From assembly GCA_900102235.1 (NCBI GenBank), contig FMVL01000004.1, positions 359,023 through 423,022 of the forward strand: a stretch of 64,000 nt of DNA, written 5' to 3'. This document shows, piece by piece, positions 8,362 to 17,749 of the stretch. Origin of the DNA: Lachnospiraceae bacterium XBB2008 (lineage in GTDB: Bacteria; Bacillota; Clostridia; Lachnospirales; Lachnospiraceae). Under the pieces are notes generated by a model. It did not search any database and was not told where the DNA came from. It saw only the letters and a list, made by a program, of their open reading frames with translations. The first letter of the stretch is position 1, and each line of letters opens with the position of its first letter. The position numbers and the translations under genes are program-made.

Positions 8362-9384
8362 TTATCTGTCTCCCGAAAGGACCCGCCACACAGGCGGCAT
8401 GAACCGCTTCATGAACTTGGATATCATTACCAGCACGAAGATCACGAATGCCGGCATGATCATGAAGTCGATGAACGCCCATACGGGGTGGGGTCCAAGC
8501 AGTTTCAAATATATCTTCTCAAAGAATTCTAGTATCATGTCGTGCGCCACGTAGAAGAAGAATGTCATTCCCATCCATTCGGGGAGTTTCTTCTCGGGCA
8601 CGAAGTGGTCGATCGCAAACCATGTGGCCGGTATCAGCAAAAGATCCGTCTGCTCGTTTGAGTATGGTGAGCTTAAGATGAACATCGATACGATGATGTA
8701 TGCAAGACCTGCCACGGTGAACCATTTATTTCTGATCAGAGGCCATTCGCGGTGGTTGATGCCGATCCATGCACCGATCATATAAGCCTCTATGTATCTG
8801 AATCCCGCTCCGTAACCGAGCGTTCTGATCACGATCACGGCGATTATCAGTATCAGACCGGTGGGTATGCCCTTCACATCGCGAAGTACCACGAACCAGA
8901 TCGGACAGAGTGCCGTATACAGTATCAGGAGTTTGAGAAACCACAGGATGTAATACTCGTCCACCCATACTCCGCGAAGCCACCCGAGGAAAGACAATTC
9001 GCCCGGGGTGCCCGCGATCAGCCCGGAAAGCGCCGGGATCATCGGTATGACAGTCAGAATCAGCCAGTAGAGGGTTGCCCATACGATATACGGTATCAGT
9101 AAGCTCTTCACTCGTGAGAGCAGTTTGGTCTTAAGTCTGTCCCATGCGAAATTCCTGAAGAACAGGAATCCCGAGAAGAACATGAAATTCACGAATATAA
9201 CAGGTCTTAAGCCTATCTCGTAATTCTCGGCCCAGTATGTTAATCGGCTGAAGATATCGGTCTCAGCGCCGGTTATGCCATATGCTTCAAGATTGTGGGC
9301 ATGTATCTGGACCACCATCAGACTGAAGATGAATGAGAGGAGGGTTATTTTATTTCTCAGATGCTGCTCTGAATACTTTTGCAT
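8362..9384 (-). CDS. Acyltransferase 3 family membrane protein
   Basis: A 340-residue polytopic protein, about ten hydrophobic segments, with the layout of the acyltransferase 3 (OafA/NodX) family and a conserved-type QIHAH histidine in the first helix. Such proteins O-acetylate or otherwise acylate surface polysaccharides at the membrane. The frame begins 35 bp inside the preceding acyltransferase gene. No clear ribosome binding site precedes the ATG at 9384, so translational coupling is likely. It is the first of two adjacent acyltransferases in the polysaccharide operon, so two different O-substitutions are possible. Confidence 0.83.
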   Translation of the reverse strand: MQKYSEQHLRNKITLLSFIFSLMVVQIHAHNLEAYGITGAETDIFSRLTYWAENYEIGLRPVIFVNFMFFSGFLFFRNFAWDRLKTKLLSRVKSLLIPYIVWATLYWLILTVIPMIPALSGLIAGTPGELSFLGWLRGVWVDEYYILWFLKLLILYTALCPIWFVVLRDVKGIPTGLILIIAVIVIRTLGYGAGFRYIEAYMIGAWIGINHREWPLIRNKWFTVAGLAYIIVSMFILSSPYSNEQTDLLLIPATWFAIDHFVPEKKLPEWMGMTFFFYVAHDMILEFFEKIYLKLLGPHPVWAFIDFMIMPAFVIFVLVMISKFMKRFMPPVWRVLSGDR

Positions 9385-10546
9385 TTTTAGATAAAACTCT
9401 CCGCGCGATCAGGGCCAGAATGATCGTGAGCGTAAATGATATCGCGGTCCAGACCACGAGATTGACTTCACCCAGGCGTTTGTAGATCCCGTGTACGGTG
9501 TTGATCACCGGGACATGGATCAGGTAGGCATAGCCGGATATCGCACCCAGTGTCATGACGGGCTTTAACGCCTTCGCATCGGTCGGGACGTGCACATGTT
9601 CTTCCAGCACGGCGATGCACCAGATCAGGCAGGCGGCCGGGATCGAGAAGTAGAATCCGGACGAAGCGAGCCAGATGAGGGATGCATCGAACTTAAAGCA
9701 CGCGATGAATACGGCGAGGTTGATCACGGCTGTCAGGGCGAATACAGTGAGGGTACGTGCCTTCGCAGGGCCGATTGCTGTAGCCGCTTCGGAGCCTGCT
9801 GCCACCTCCTGCCGCGTGCTCCTTACCCGATACATATACCCGAGCTGGGCGCCGATCAGATAGTCACCGATCCTCGACAACGGACTCTCATAATTATACC
9901 AAAAAGCCCCGTCCCTTCCAAATATGCGGACATGGATGAGGTTGAGCGCAAGGGTGAAGATGAAGATGCAGGCGATCACGATGATCGGCCTGCGGAAATC
10001 GGAAGTAGCGGCGGAGCGACCATCCGAGGCATCGCCGTAAATCTTGTGCATCGTGCGGATGATCACCGGCAGACAGATATAGATCACGAAGCACAGCGAC
10101 AGGTACCAGGATGCGATGTTATATTCGCTGAAGTAAGGCTGAAGCCTCCCGACGCTCGGCACCAGATCGGATGTCAGGGTGATATTACTTAGCAGTTTCA
10201 CAACAGTCTCGACTATGCTTACCGGAGCACGCGATGCCAGTTCGGCAGTCCTGCTGCTGATATAAAGCGCAAACGCCCACAATGTGGTGATCACATGAAT
10301 GATATACAGTCCGGCGATCTTCTTTCTGCCATGTTCAAAGCACCCCTTCAGGACGGTCGGAAGATATCTGTCATAACCATGATATATATCCAGGAATCCG
10401 GAGAGCACGAGGAAGACGCATACTGCCCATTTGCAGGCTTCGTACGTGTCGATGTTGTGGTATGTGTATACCACCAGAAATGCGACTGCGCGCAGTATCT
10501 GAAACAGATTGAAATATCTTTTTGTCTGAACCGGTCTATCTGACAT
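9350..10546 (-). CDS. Acyltransferase 3 family membrane protein
   Basis: A 398-residue polytopic protein. The first helix reads ILRAVAFLVVYTYHN, the position of the conserved histidine in acyltransferase 3 proteins, and about ten hydrophobic segments follow. The expected role is O-acylation of the locus polysaccharide at the cytoplasmic membrane. The start overlaps the end of the upstream glycosyltransferase by 11 bp and its end overlaps the next acyltransferase by 35 bp, which supports one transcript. Acyl donor and target sugar cannot be read. Confidence 0.83.
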   Translation of the reverse strand: MSDRPVQTKRYFNLFQILRAVAFLVVYTYHNIDTYEACKWAVCVFLVLSGFLDIYHGYDRYLPTVLKGCFEHGRKKIAGLYIIHVITTLWAFALYISSRTAELASRAPVSIVETVVKLLSNITLTSDLVPSVGRLQPYFSEYNIASWYLSLCFVIYICLPVIIRTMHKIYGDASDGRSAATSDFRRPIIVIACIFIFTLALNLIHVRIFGRDGAFWYNYESPLSRIGDYLIGAQLGYMYRVRSTRQEVAAGSEAATAIGPAKARTLTVFALTAVINLAVFIACFKFDASLIWLASSGFYFSIPAACLIWCIAVLEEHVHVPTDAKALKPVMTLGAISGYAYLIHVPVINTVHGIYKRLGEVNLVVWTAISFTLTIILALIARRVLSKNAKVFRAASEK

Positions 10547-11675
10547 CTATCTTGAGGATACCTATGAAGAAACTCGCAAATACGGTCTCGATCCCGGCTT
10601 CGATCAGAGTTGCAGCGGGTATGATGAGTCGCATCAAGCGTTCGGGTTCCATGTTGCCGTAACCCGTGTGGTGCCAGGTAACAAGCGCATATATCGATAC
10701 GACGATACCCAGGATCAGGAGTATCGAACCGATAAGCATACCACGGTCTTCGATCATCGAGTCGAGCCTGTCGGTGACTTTGTCGGCCGGGATGAAACGG
10801 CTTCTGGCCGCATAAAGCTTCGTGAATGCGTAGAAATAGATCATCGTCAGCCCCGCCATAACCGCTACCATGCAATACAGAAGCGTATGGATGCTGAACG
10901 TTACGCTGCCGACCGCAAAACTGCCTACTGTCAGTATCGTTCCGATTATCAGTCCCAGGATGAACAGGATTGCGCCGGGATACAGGAAGAGCCATTTCGG
11001 TGAATACATGAGCAGGAACTTAAGATGTCTCCATCCGTCGCGGAAGCTTCTTAAGTGCGGCGGACGGGTTCGTCCGTCAGGCTTTAAAGTGGTTGGCACT
11101 TCAGCGATCTTCAGACCTGCAAGTTCACTCATCACGACCATCTCGCTCGCATACTCCATGCCTGTGGTATGGAGGCCGAGTTTCAGGATGCTCTCTCGAT
11201 TATAGCCTCTTAAGCCGCAGTGGAAATCACCGATGTTACTCTTAAAGAATACCCTTCCTATGAAAGACAGTACGGGGTTACCGATATATCTGTGAAGCCA
11301 GGGCATTGCGCCCTTTTCGATGCCGCCCTTGAATCGGTTGCCCATTACTAGGTCATAGCCCTCGCGAAGCTTCTCCACAAAGGCATCCAGATGTTCGAAG
11401 TCATAACTGTCATCGGCATCGCCCATGATCACATATGTGCCGCGAGCTTCATCACATCCGGCGAGGAGAGCGCTTCCGTAACCCTTGCGCTCTGCGTGTA
11501 TGACACGGGCGCCGAGCCTCTCGGCGATCTCCTGAGAGCCGTCGGTCGAGCCGTTGTCGGATATCAGTACCTCTCCGTCGATCCCGGATCTGTCTATAAA
11601 CCCCTGCGCTTTGCGGATGCAGGTCTCTATGGTTTCTGCCTCATTCAGGCAGGGCATAAGTATCGTAAGTTCCAT
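10536..11675 (-). CDS. GT2 glycosyltransferase, dolichyl-phosphate-mannose-synthase-like
   Basis: A 379-residue protein. The N-terminal GT-A domain (about 1-220) has MPCLNEAETI, DNGSTDGS and GDADDSYDF, where the Asp-x-Asp binds the metal and nucleotide sugar. Residues about 225-379 contain four hydrophobic segments. This is the GtrB/DPM1 arrangement, in which a sugar is moved from a nucleotide donor to undecaprenyl phosphate for use outside the cell. A membrane glucosyltransferase-like gene at 13268-14818 could use such a lipid-linked sugar (inference). It overlaps the downstream acyltransferase gene by 11 bp. Confidence 0.88.
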   Translation of the reverse strand: MELTILMPCLNEAETIETCIRKAQGFIDRSGIDGEVLISDNGSTDGSQEIAERLGARVIHAERKGYGSALLAGCDEARGTYVIMGDADDSYDFEHLDAFVEKLREGYDLVMGNRFKGGIEKGAMPWLHRYIGNPVLSFIGRVFFKSNIGDFHCGLRGYNRESILKLGLHTTGMEYASEMVVMSELAGLKIAEVPTTLKPDGRTRPPHLRSFRDGWRHLKFLLMYSPKWLFLYPGAILFILGLIIGTILTVGSFAVGSVTFSIHTLLYCMVAVMAGLTMIYFYAFTKLYAARSRFIPADKVTDRLDSMIEDRGMLIGSILLILGIVVSIYALVTWHHTGYGNMEPERLMRLIIPAATLIEAGIETVFASFFIGILKIDVR

Positions 11676-11702
11676 TTATCAGTGTCTTCCGTTTTTTGTA
11701 AG

Positions 11703-13250
11703 TCAGCTCTTTTTTCTCTTAAGACGGGATGATACCATCTCGCCGGCATACGGGATCCAGCGGATGTATGCGCTGCTCTTGTATTTCGCCGGGATGGATT
11801 CAAATATCGGTTTATAGGCTGCGAAATCACGGCTGAGCATCATGCTCAGTATTCCGGTAGCGCAGTACTTGGCATACCATCTCGAGAAGTCGATCTCGTC
11901 GCCCCAGCGTCTGCTCATCTCGTTTAACAGATCGATGTGGTGCTTGAACTTCTCGGGACGGGAGTATCTGGAGTTGTAGTTCTTTTTCTCAAGATCAGCC
12001 TTCACTACGCGGTGAGCGTCGGAGATGATGCTCATCACGCGGACAGGGCCTCGACGAAGAAGCAATACCTCATCCACGGCATCATCCACAAACTCACTGA
12101 TCTCACGTGCCTGCGCAAAATACGCTCTGTCCTCCTCCGTCAGGAAGAAGTTACGCATGACAAGGCCAAGAGTCCCCAGAGGCCTGCATTTCTCATAGTC
12201 ACGGAGAGTGTAGGGCGCCTCTATGTAGTTGAAATCCGAGGGAACGATATTATAGGCGACGGTGCTGTCGTCCATCCTCTCCTCTACACGACAGGCTGCA
12301 GCCACATACTCCGGATGCTCGTCCAAGTACTTAATTTCCGTTTCGAGTTTCGCATCATTGATCCAGTAATCATCTCCGGACAGATTCGTGATATAACGAC
12401 CGCGGCACATCGTGCGTGCGATATATATATTCGATGGGATCCCGAGATTGGTCTCGTTCACATTGACGCGTATTATATCGGGATATTTAGACTCATATTC
12501 GCGAAGAATGGCGACCGTACCGTCCTGCGAGCAGTCATCGGATATGACGAGTTCGAACTTATAGTGCGTCTTCTGCGAGAGCACACTCTCGATTGCTTGC
12601 CTGACATATTTCTCATGGAAGTAGGTCATCATGTAGACACTGACATCGATCGATCCGTCGGATGCGGCAGTAGTTTCGGCAGTTGCTCCGGTCGCGGGGA
12701 TGTCATATATGTACCATACATAGTCCTCGATCTCGTCCGGAGTATATGCGCCCGAAGATACGATCTTACGGTACAAAGATGCTTCTTCCTTTAAGGCAGA
12801 GCGTTGGTATCCGTTTTTGTCATAGAACTTTAATGCTCTCTCATTCTTCGGTGATACGCACCAGTAAACCTTGTCTATGTGCAGATCGCGGGCCTTTTCC
12901 AGGATAGCGGACATGGCTTCGCAGGCGATACCGGTACCCATGGCGCATCTGCGGATCGTGATGCCGAATTCGGCAGTACGATCTTCTCGGTCGATATGCT
13001 TGAGACTCACAGTGCCGAGGTACTCGTCCTTGTCATACCTTTCATCTTCTCCGTTACGATCTCTGTCATCAGTTATCGCCAAATGCAGGTCGCGATCAGG
13101 AGTTTTGGCTGCAGACCGGATGAAACCGAGGCAGTCCTCCTCGGTCATCGACGCAAAATCGCGATGCATATCGCGTACTATATCAGGATCATGCATCCAC
13201 TCGAGCATAAGCGGTGCGTCCTCGTTTTTCAGATCACGAAGTTTTATCAT
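11703..13250 (-). CDS. GNAT acetyltransferase - GT2 glycosyltransferase fusion
   Basis: A 515-residue fusion. Residues 1 to about 155 are a RimJ-like GNAT domain: the start IKLRDLKNEDAPLMLEWM, the acetyl-CoA loop RRCAMGTGIA and SPKNERALKFYDKNGY are typical. A linker of about 50 residues follows, then a GT2 domain from about 205 with YMMTYFHEKYV, ISDDCSQDGT and a SGDDYW acidic motif. The obvious reading is one protein that transfers a sugar and N-acetylates an amino sugar, for instance the 4-amino sugar made by the PseB/PseC pair of this locus (inference). It lies 17 bp after the membrane glucosyltransferase gene and has no sign of frameshift. Confidence 0.87.
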   Translation of the reverse strand: MIKLRDLKNEDAPLMLEWMHDPDIVRDMHRDFASMTEEDCLGFIRSAAKTPDRDLHLAITDDRDRNGEDERYDKDEYLGTVSLKHIDREDRTAEFGITIRRCAMGTGIACEAMSAILEKARDLHIDKVYWCVSPKNERALKFYDKNGYQRSALKEEASLYRKIVSSGAYTPDEIEDYVWYIYDIPATGATAETTAASDGSIDVSVYMMTYFHEKYVRQAIESVLSQKTHYKFELVISDDCSQDGTVAILREYESKYPDIIRVNVNETNLGIPSNIYIARTMCRGRYITNLSGDDYWINDAKLETEIKYLDEHPEYVAAACRVEERMDDSTVAYNIVPSDFNYIEAPYTLRDYEKCRPLGTLGLVMRNFFLTEEDRAYFAQAREISEFVDDAVDEVLLLRRGPVRVMSIISDAHRVVKADLEKKNYNSRYSRPEKFKHHIDLLNEMSRRWGDEIDFSRWYAKYCATGILSMMLSRDFAAYKPIFESIPAKYKSSAYIRWIPYAGEMVSSRLKRKKS

Positions 13251-13267
13251 CTGTCACTTCCGGCCTA

Positions 13268-14818
13268 TCAGTTAAATCTTACTATCAGACAGTCATCTAC
13301 CATAGTGCAATATCCGTTGTCAGGATAACACGGCTGCGATTCGATATTTGTGTCAGCCGCAACCTGTTGTATAACCTCTGGCTCCGGATGGAAATTGTAA
13401 TTCTTGCCCATAACATATCTAGCATACCATTCGAAGTTGGAATTGTAAGTTACCGTGGTTCCGTATCCTACTCCACAGGTTTGAACGAACACCTCTTTGA
13501 AATCATACTCCCCGGATAAAGCTGTCGGTATATCTCCTACCAGTATGACCGGGTTAACCGATGCATCAAACCCCTCCGTTCTTTCCATGTCGTAAATGAT
13601 GCCGTTCATCTGCGTCTGAGTCCCGTCTCCGACCAGTTTCTGGTAATAGAACAGATCATTGGCATACCGGATGACTCCGCATGAAATGAGGATGATCAGC
13701 ACCAGGACAGGAATGAATACACGGACATTTCCTGATGTTCCGGGGATCTGCACCTCCTGATGTCTGTATAGTATCGGATAAAGAGCTGCTATATAAAACA
13801 GCTGATATGACCATGTCATAAGCTGAAGAAGAGTTCCTCGAGTAAGCAGCGATACGCTGTTGATGGCCAGGGGGAATATCATCAGCAACGCCACTATGAG
13901 GATCCGGCGATGTATGCCTTCAACATGCCGTACGATCACACTGATCCATACCAGGGCTCCAAGCACGATAAGTGCGATATTGAGATATGGCAGCACGCGT
14001 GAATCGTAGAGGTTATCCTTGAAGAAATACTTCAGGACCTGTTTATAACATGTCGGAACGCTCTTAATGATTCCGGCGGGACTTAGTTTTTCTATGTTAT
14101 CCAGACTCTCGTATGCTCCCGAATATGGCTGTGTATTATAGATACGCTGGCATATCTTAAGTATCAAATAATACACGATACCTGAGATCACAAGCCATCC
14201 AACACTTATTGCCGCCCGGGCATATATCTTTTTCAGATCTTTCTTATCGATAACTTCTTTACAGAAGTATATGACACACAATCCGGCAGCAACAGGGAAA
14301 TATGCCTGATACATCCCCATAGACAACGCTAGGAGAAGTACTGCCGCAGCATATACCGTTGCCCGGGAATACCACTGTTTCATCTTGCCGCCCACGTTCA
14401 GCATGAGATATGCGGATGCCACGGAAAACAGCAATGCGAGTGCGTATACGTCCCAACAGTATATATACACGCCTGCATTGGATATAAATGCGATGTTTAA
14501 CAAAAATACCGAGGAGACGATCACGGTACGCCATATATCAAACGGAATCTCAAGGAGTTCCATTGCCATATAAACCGCAAGTCCGATATAGATCAGGCTC
14601 AGTATTCCCAGCAACCATGGAGCCTCTATCAGGCCTCTGAGACGACCGTACCACAAAACACAAAAACGGCCTATGGACAGTTCCCATATCTGATTGGTTT
14701 TGACCATCATGTACCCGTCATGCGTCGGAGAATAATTGGTCAGAACATATCCGTATGATATGAATCCTATTATAAAAGTGATGATGAAAACATTTTTTAA
14801 ACCACTATACTTCTTCAT
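13268..14818 (-). CDS. Membrane glucosyltransferase-like protein (Glucos_trans_II type)
   Basis: A polytopic protein of about 516 residues with 10-12 hydrophobic segments. An early loop, SPTHDGYM, lies after the first helix, as in the Gtr-type serotype-converting glucosyltransferases of the Glucos_trans_II family. These take a sugar from undecaprenyl phosphate and add it to polysaccharide outside the membrane. The ATG at 14818 is preferred: AGAGGA lies seven bases upstream and it overlaps the stop of the GT4 gene. A frame extension to 14839 is possible but less well placed. Base use is a little more AT-rich than its neighbours. A GtrB-like partner is at 10536-11675. Confidence 0.78.
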   Translation of the reverse strand: MKKYSGLKNVFIITFIIGFISYGYVLTNYSPTHDGYMMVKTNQIWELSIGRFCVLWYGRLRGLIEAPWLLGILSLIYIGLAVYMAMELLEIPFDIWRTVIVSSVFLLNIAFISNAGVYIYCWDVYALALLFSVASAYLMLNVGGKMKQWYSRATVYAAAVLLLALSMGMYQAYFPVAAGLCVIYFCKEVIDKKDLKKIYARAAISVGWLVISGIVYYLILKICQRIYNTQPYSGAYESLDNIEKLSPAGIIKSVPTCYKQVLKYFFKDNLYDSRVLPYLNIALIVLGALVWISVIVRHVEGIHRRILIVALLMIFPLAINSVSLLTRGTLLQLMTWSYQLFYIAALYPILYRHQEVQIPGTSGNVRVFIPVLVLIILISCGVIRYANDLFYYQKLVGDGTQTQMNGIIYDMERTEGFDASVNPVILVGDIPTALSGEYDFKEVFVQTCGVGYGTTVTYNSNFEWYARYVMGKNYNFHPEPEVIQQVAADTNIESQPCYPDNGYCTMVDDCLIVRFN

Positions 14819-16037
14819 TGGTTTTTCCTCTTGAACCATTATACTCCATCAGCACATCTATGATACGTCTCGCGATCACATCCGGTGCGAATCTGCCCTT
14901 ACAAGACTCCGAGATCGATGCGCGATCAAAACTCTTCTTCTTATCGGCCATGCTTCTCATGGCTTCCGCAAGCGCCTGCACATCATCAACGGGAACCAGG
15001 ATACCGTTGGAATCATCTATGAAGTCCTCGGGGCCGCCGCACCTCGTGGCAATGACAGGTACGCCTGCTGCCAGCGCTTCGGCATATACCAGGCCGAATG
15101 TCTCGGAACGGCTCGGAAGGACAAAGATGTCGCTGCGTGCCAGAGCCTCGGCAAAATCACGGCGGTGATATGATCCGGTGAATGTTATGGTGCCGGGTGT
15201 GTCTGTGGTCTCTTCAGGCCCGCTGACACTGATGCCAAGTTCGCCAGTCAGATCACAGATCGTACTCATCTCGGGGCCATCACCCATGACGGTCAGATGT
15301 GTGTCCGGATTAGTTTTGATAAGTTCAGCATACGCACGGATCAGTATATCAAAGCCCTTGCCGTAGTTAACCGATGCGGCAGATATGAAACGGGTGGTCC
15401 TCCGGTTTGCGCTGTCTGTATAAACACCGGAGTGGTTTTCTCTCTGTTCGGGATCATATCTAAACTCAGACAGATCAACTATATTCGGGATGGTTATTGA
15501 ATCAACACCGTAGGTACACTTCAGATCCCACCCCAGCGCATCGCTGACTGCGATGACCCGGGCTGCGCCGCGAAGAGCATCACGTTTTCTTTCTTCTATA
15601 GCCGGAGTCTCATCTAACGGCGTGATGTGCTCGGTGATGAAATACGGTATATCATGCTCAGCGCAATAAGAGGTCTCAGATATAGCCTGCTGACAGGTAT
15701 GGATGTGTATCAGCGCAGGCTGTCCATGGTCGCGCACGATCGCGCGGATCGCCTTCTTGAAACCGTGATCCTGGATACGGTACTTGATCGCCGGCGGCAT
15801 CGGTCCGCATGGGAAATTATACTCATAAACGGGAATATTGCGGTATGTGGCGCGATTCACGCCCCACTTGCGCCACCTGCGGATCGAACGAAGATCGAGC
15901 GCAAGAAATACCACACGTTCGCCTGCTTCGCGCAGTGCGTACGCCTGATCAAACTGGAATACTCCGTGTATGGGATATTTTTCCGAGGGGCATCCCCAGG
16001 AGACCTCGAGGATGTAAGGGACTGATGCGTTTTCCAT
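14805..16037 (-). CDS. GT4 glycosyltransferase
   Basis: A 410-residue retaining glycosyltransferase of the GT-B fold. The C-terminal half has SRSETFGLVYAEALAAG with the E-x7-E motif, then ATRCGGPEDFI, both typical of GT4. The N-terminal half has the glycine-rich acceptor region. It probably adds one sugar to the lipid-linked repeat on the cytoplasmic face. About a dozen residues around TTDTPGTIT before the FTGSYH strand seem extra for the family. The stop overlaps the start of the membrane glucosyltransferase gene (ATGA). Confidence 0.88.
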   Translation of the reverse strand: MENASVPYILEVSWGCPSEKYPIHGVFQFDQAYALREAGERVVFLALDLRSIRRWRKWGVNRATYRNIPVYEYNFPCGPMPPAIKYRIQDHGFKKAIRAIVRDHGQPALIHIHTCQQAISETSYCAEHDIPYFITEHITPLDETPAIEERKRDALRGAARVIAVSDALGWDLKCTYGVDSITIPNIVDLSEFRYDPEQRENHSGVYTDSANRRTTRFISAASVNYGKGFDILIRAYAELIKTNPDTHLTVMGDGPEMSTICDLTGELGISVSGPEETTDTPGTITFTGSYHRRDFAEALARSDIFVLPSRSETFGLVYAEALAAGVPVIATRCGGPEDFIDDSNGILVPVDDVQALAEAMRSMADKKKSFDRASISESCKGRFAPDVIARRIIDVLMEYNGSRGKTNEEV

Positions 16038-16056
16038 GCGTAGATTATATCACATC

Positions 16057-16118
16057 GGTGTAAGGCACCGTTACAGAATTGTTAAGGCTGTAATAACTTG
16101 GTAATGATACCCGACACC
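16057..16118. repeat. Palindromic element, copy 2 (degenerate), at a gene 3' end
   Basis: About 62 bp related to the elements at 3580 and 41463. The left end GGTGTAAGGCACC and the inner GTTACAGAATTGTTAAGG differ from copy 1 at a few bases. The right end is decayed to GATACCCGACACC. It lies in the short gap between two glycosyltransferase genes and runs into the 3' end of the upstream one, supplying its last twelve codons or so and the stop. Confidence 0.75.
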
Positions 16119-17299
16119 AAGGAAATGTCCTGCGGTATCACGCAGCTGTCCGGACGATGAAGAGTCTCGCGACATCCGCCGGTATCATACGAGATCACAG
16201 GTGTCCCGCATGCCTCCGCCTCAAGATTGACGGTCGGGTAGTTATCCTCATATGTGGGATTGATAAATACATCGGCTGCGGTATAAAGCTGTGCAAGCTC
16301 GGTAGTACTCTCTGTATGTTCGATGCATATGATGTCGGGATGATCCCCTCTTATGCCGGCAGCCTGCTTTGCGGTCAGTCCGACTATCACGATCCTGTAT
16401 GTGTATTCAGGTTGTTTCCCATTCCGTTCGGGATCATTATCAGCCATCTTATTCAATTCACCGGACAGTTTGAGTATGTCTCCAAGTCCTTTTCTTTCGG
16501 TCCATACTCCCGCCACTGCTAGGATCATCTTCTCGTCATCCGATATGCCGTATTTGCCCCGAATATCACTCGGGGTCGGACGGAATATCGCGGTATCAAT
16601 GGTATTGCGGACCACCTCGACCGGATAGCATGACAGGAAGCTCTTCTTAAGTTCACCTGCAAGCCACTCTGAAGGAGTGATCAGAGTCATGTTGTTCACC
16701 CCGGTGAAGGAGTTCTTTTTACGGATATAATTTCTCACGCTGTTGTCCGTAAACCATGAAGCAGGATATTGGCGAAGCTGAGGGCAATTGCCGCAGTTTG
16801 CGTGACCGCCGGCGTAACTGCCTTCATCCGAAGAAGCCTGCCATCTGTCGCACTTTGCATACATGTAATGCGCGCAGTGTCCGGTGAACGTCCAGCAATC
16901 GTGAAGGGTCCATCTGACCTGCATCTGAGGGCGCTTTTTTATCCAGTTAAACAGGAGTTCGTAGTTGATGTAGTAACCGTGAACGTTGTGAAGCCAGAGA
17001 ATATCAGGATCGTACTCTTCCGCCCACTTAAGAAATGCGTGTGTTGCGCGCCGGGATGCCAGACCGTGACGATCTGTCAGACGGGTATACAGGATGTGCA
17101 GATACACTTCTGCGGTAGTGCCGATGCGGACCGCGTATCTTCGGCAGTCATCGGGAACATTGGCGCTCCGTCCGTACGCGATCTTCACATCATATCCGTC
17201 GCTCTCGTAGCTGCGGGCGATATCGGCGCAGATGCGGCCCGTGGATCCAGTGCCGCAAACGGAGTTTATTATGAGAAGCTTCTTCGTCCCGTCTGCCAT
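16082..17299 (-). CDS. GT4 glycosyltransferase, WcaC-like
   Basis: A 405-residue GT-B glycosyltransferase. The N-terminus INSVCGTGSTGRICADI, the segment WTLHDCWTFTGHCAHY, a Cys-rich middle stretch (CDRW, NCGNCPQLRQYP) and C-terminal YEDNYPTVNLEAEACGTPVI all resemble the WcaC group found in exopolysaccharide loci. It probably extends the lipid-linked repeat unit in the cytoplasm. The last residues, VSGIITKLLQP plus the stop, are encoded by a degenerate palindromic element, so the natural C-terminus was probably different. It follows the FdtA-like gene by 3 bp. Confidence 0.86.
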   Translation of the reverse strand: MADGTKKLLIINSVCGTGSTGRICADIARSYESDGYDVKIAYGRSANVPDDCRRYAVRIGTTAEVYLHILYTRLTDRHGLASRRATHAFLKWAEEYDPDILWLHNVHGYYINYELLFNWIKKRPQMQVRWTLHDCWTFTGHCAHYMYAKCDRWQASSDEGSYAGGHANCGNCPQLRQYPASWFTDNSVRNYIRKKNSFTGVNNMTLITPSEWLAGELKKSFLSCYPVEVVRNTIDTAIFRPTPSDIRGKYGISDDEKMILAVAGVWTERKGLGDILKLSGELNKMADNDPERNGKQPEYTYRIVIVGLTAKQAAGIRGDHPDIICIEHTESTTELAQLYTAADVFINPTYEDNYPTVNLEAEACGTPVISYDTGGCRETLHRPDSCVIPQDISLVSGIITKLLQP

Positions 17300-17302
17300 G
17301 TG

Positions 17303-17716
17303 TTAAGCCTTATTTTCGCCGGAGCGGACGAACTCGAGAAACTCGTCATAGTCGCGAATATAATCGGACTCATCATAAATCTCCGAAGCGAGCACCATGA
17401 GCACCGCATCGGGTGAGAAATCATACATCTCACGCCAGATATTGTTGGCTATATACAGACCTTCGTAGGGCTTTTCCAGAGGAACGACCTTGGTCTCCGT
17501 GCCGTCATCGAGTTTGATCTTGCAACTGCCGTGAATGCAGATCAGAATCTGCTCGAGGGATTTATGTGCGTGATGACCACGGACAACATTTTCTATGGTG
17601 TCATACATGTAGTAGACGCGTTTGATACGGAACGGGATATCCTTGAACTCCTCAAGCGCGATCAATTGTCCTCTGTCATCGCCGTGCGGCTGAAATGTGT
17701 ATTTGATGGTCTGCAT
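17303..17716 (-). CDS. fdtA: dTDP-4-oxo-6-deoxyglucose 3,4-ketoisomerase, FdtA/QdtA-like cupin
   Basis: A cupin of about 137 residues, close to the 130-140 usual for FdtA and QdtA. Conserved features are the opening DDRGQLIALEE, a VRGHHAHK histidine motif that lines the active site, and LYIANNIWREMYDFS. These enzymes move the keto group of dTDP-4-oxo-6-deoxyglucose from C4 to C3 for amination. The ATG at 17716 has AGAGG seven bases upstream; a longer frame to 17746 is less likely. The matching FdtB-like aminotransferase is at 23870-24967. The rmlA/rmlB genes that supply the substrate are not in the window. FdtA and QdtA differ in product stereochemistry and cannot be told apart here. Confidence 0.82.
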   Translation of the reverse strand: MQTIKYTFQPHGDDRGQLIALEEFKDIPFRIKRVYYMYDTIENVVRGHHAHKSLEQILICIHGSCKIKLDDGTETKVVPLEKPYEGLYIANNIWREMYDFSPDAVLMVLASEIYDESDYIRDYDEFLEFVRSGENKA

Positions 17717-17749
17717 ATCTATACCTCTTGTTTTGATGCCGGGCATCGG

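Noticed and set aside
15183..15205. TPGTIT in the GT4 protein resembles the element-coded peptide VPGTIT, and 14 of 16 bases match.
   Set aside because: No inverted partner arm is present; it could be a worn remnant but cannot be supported.
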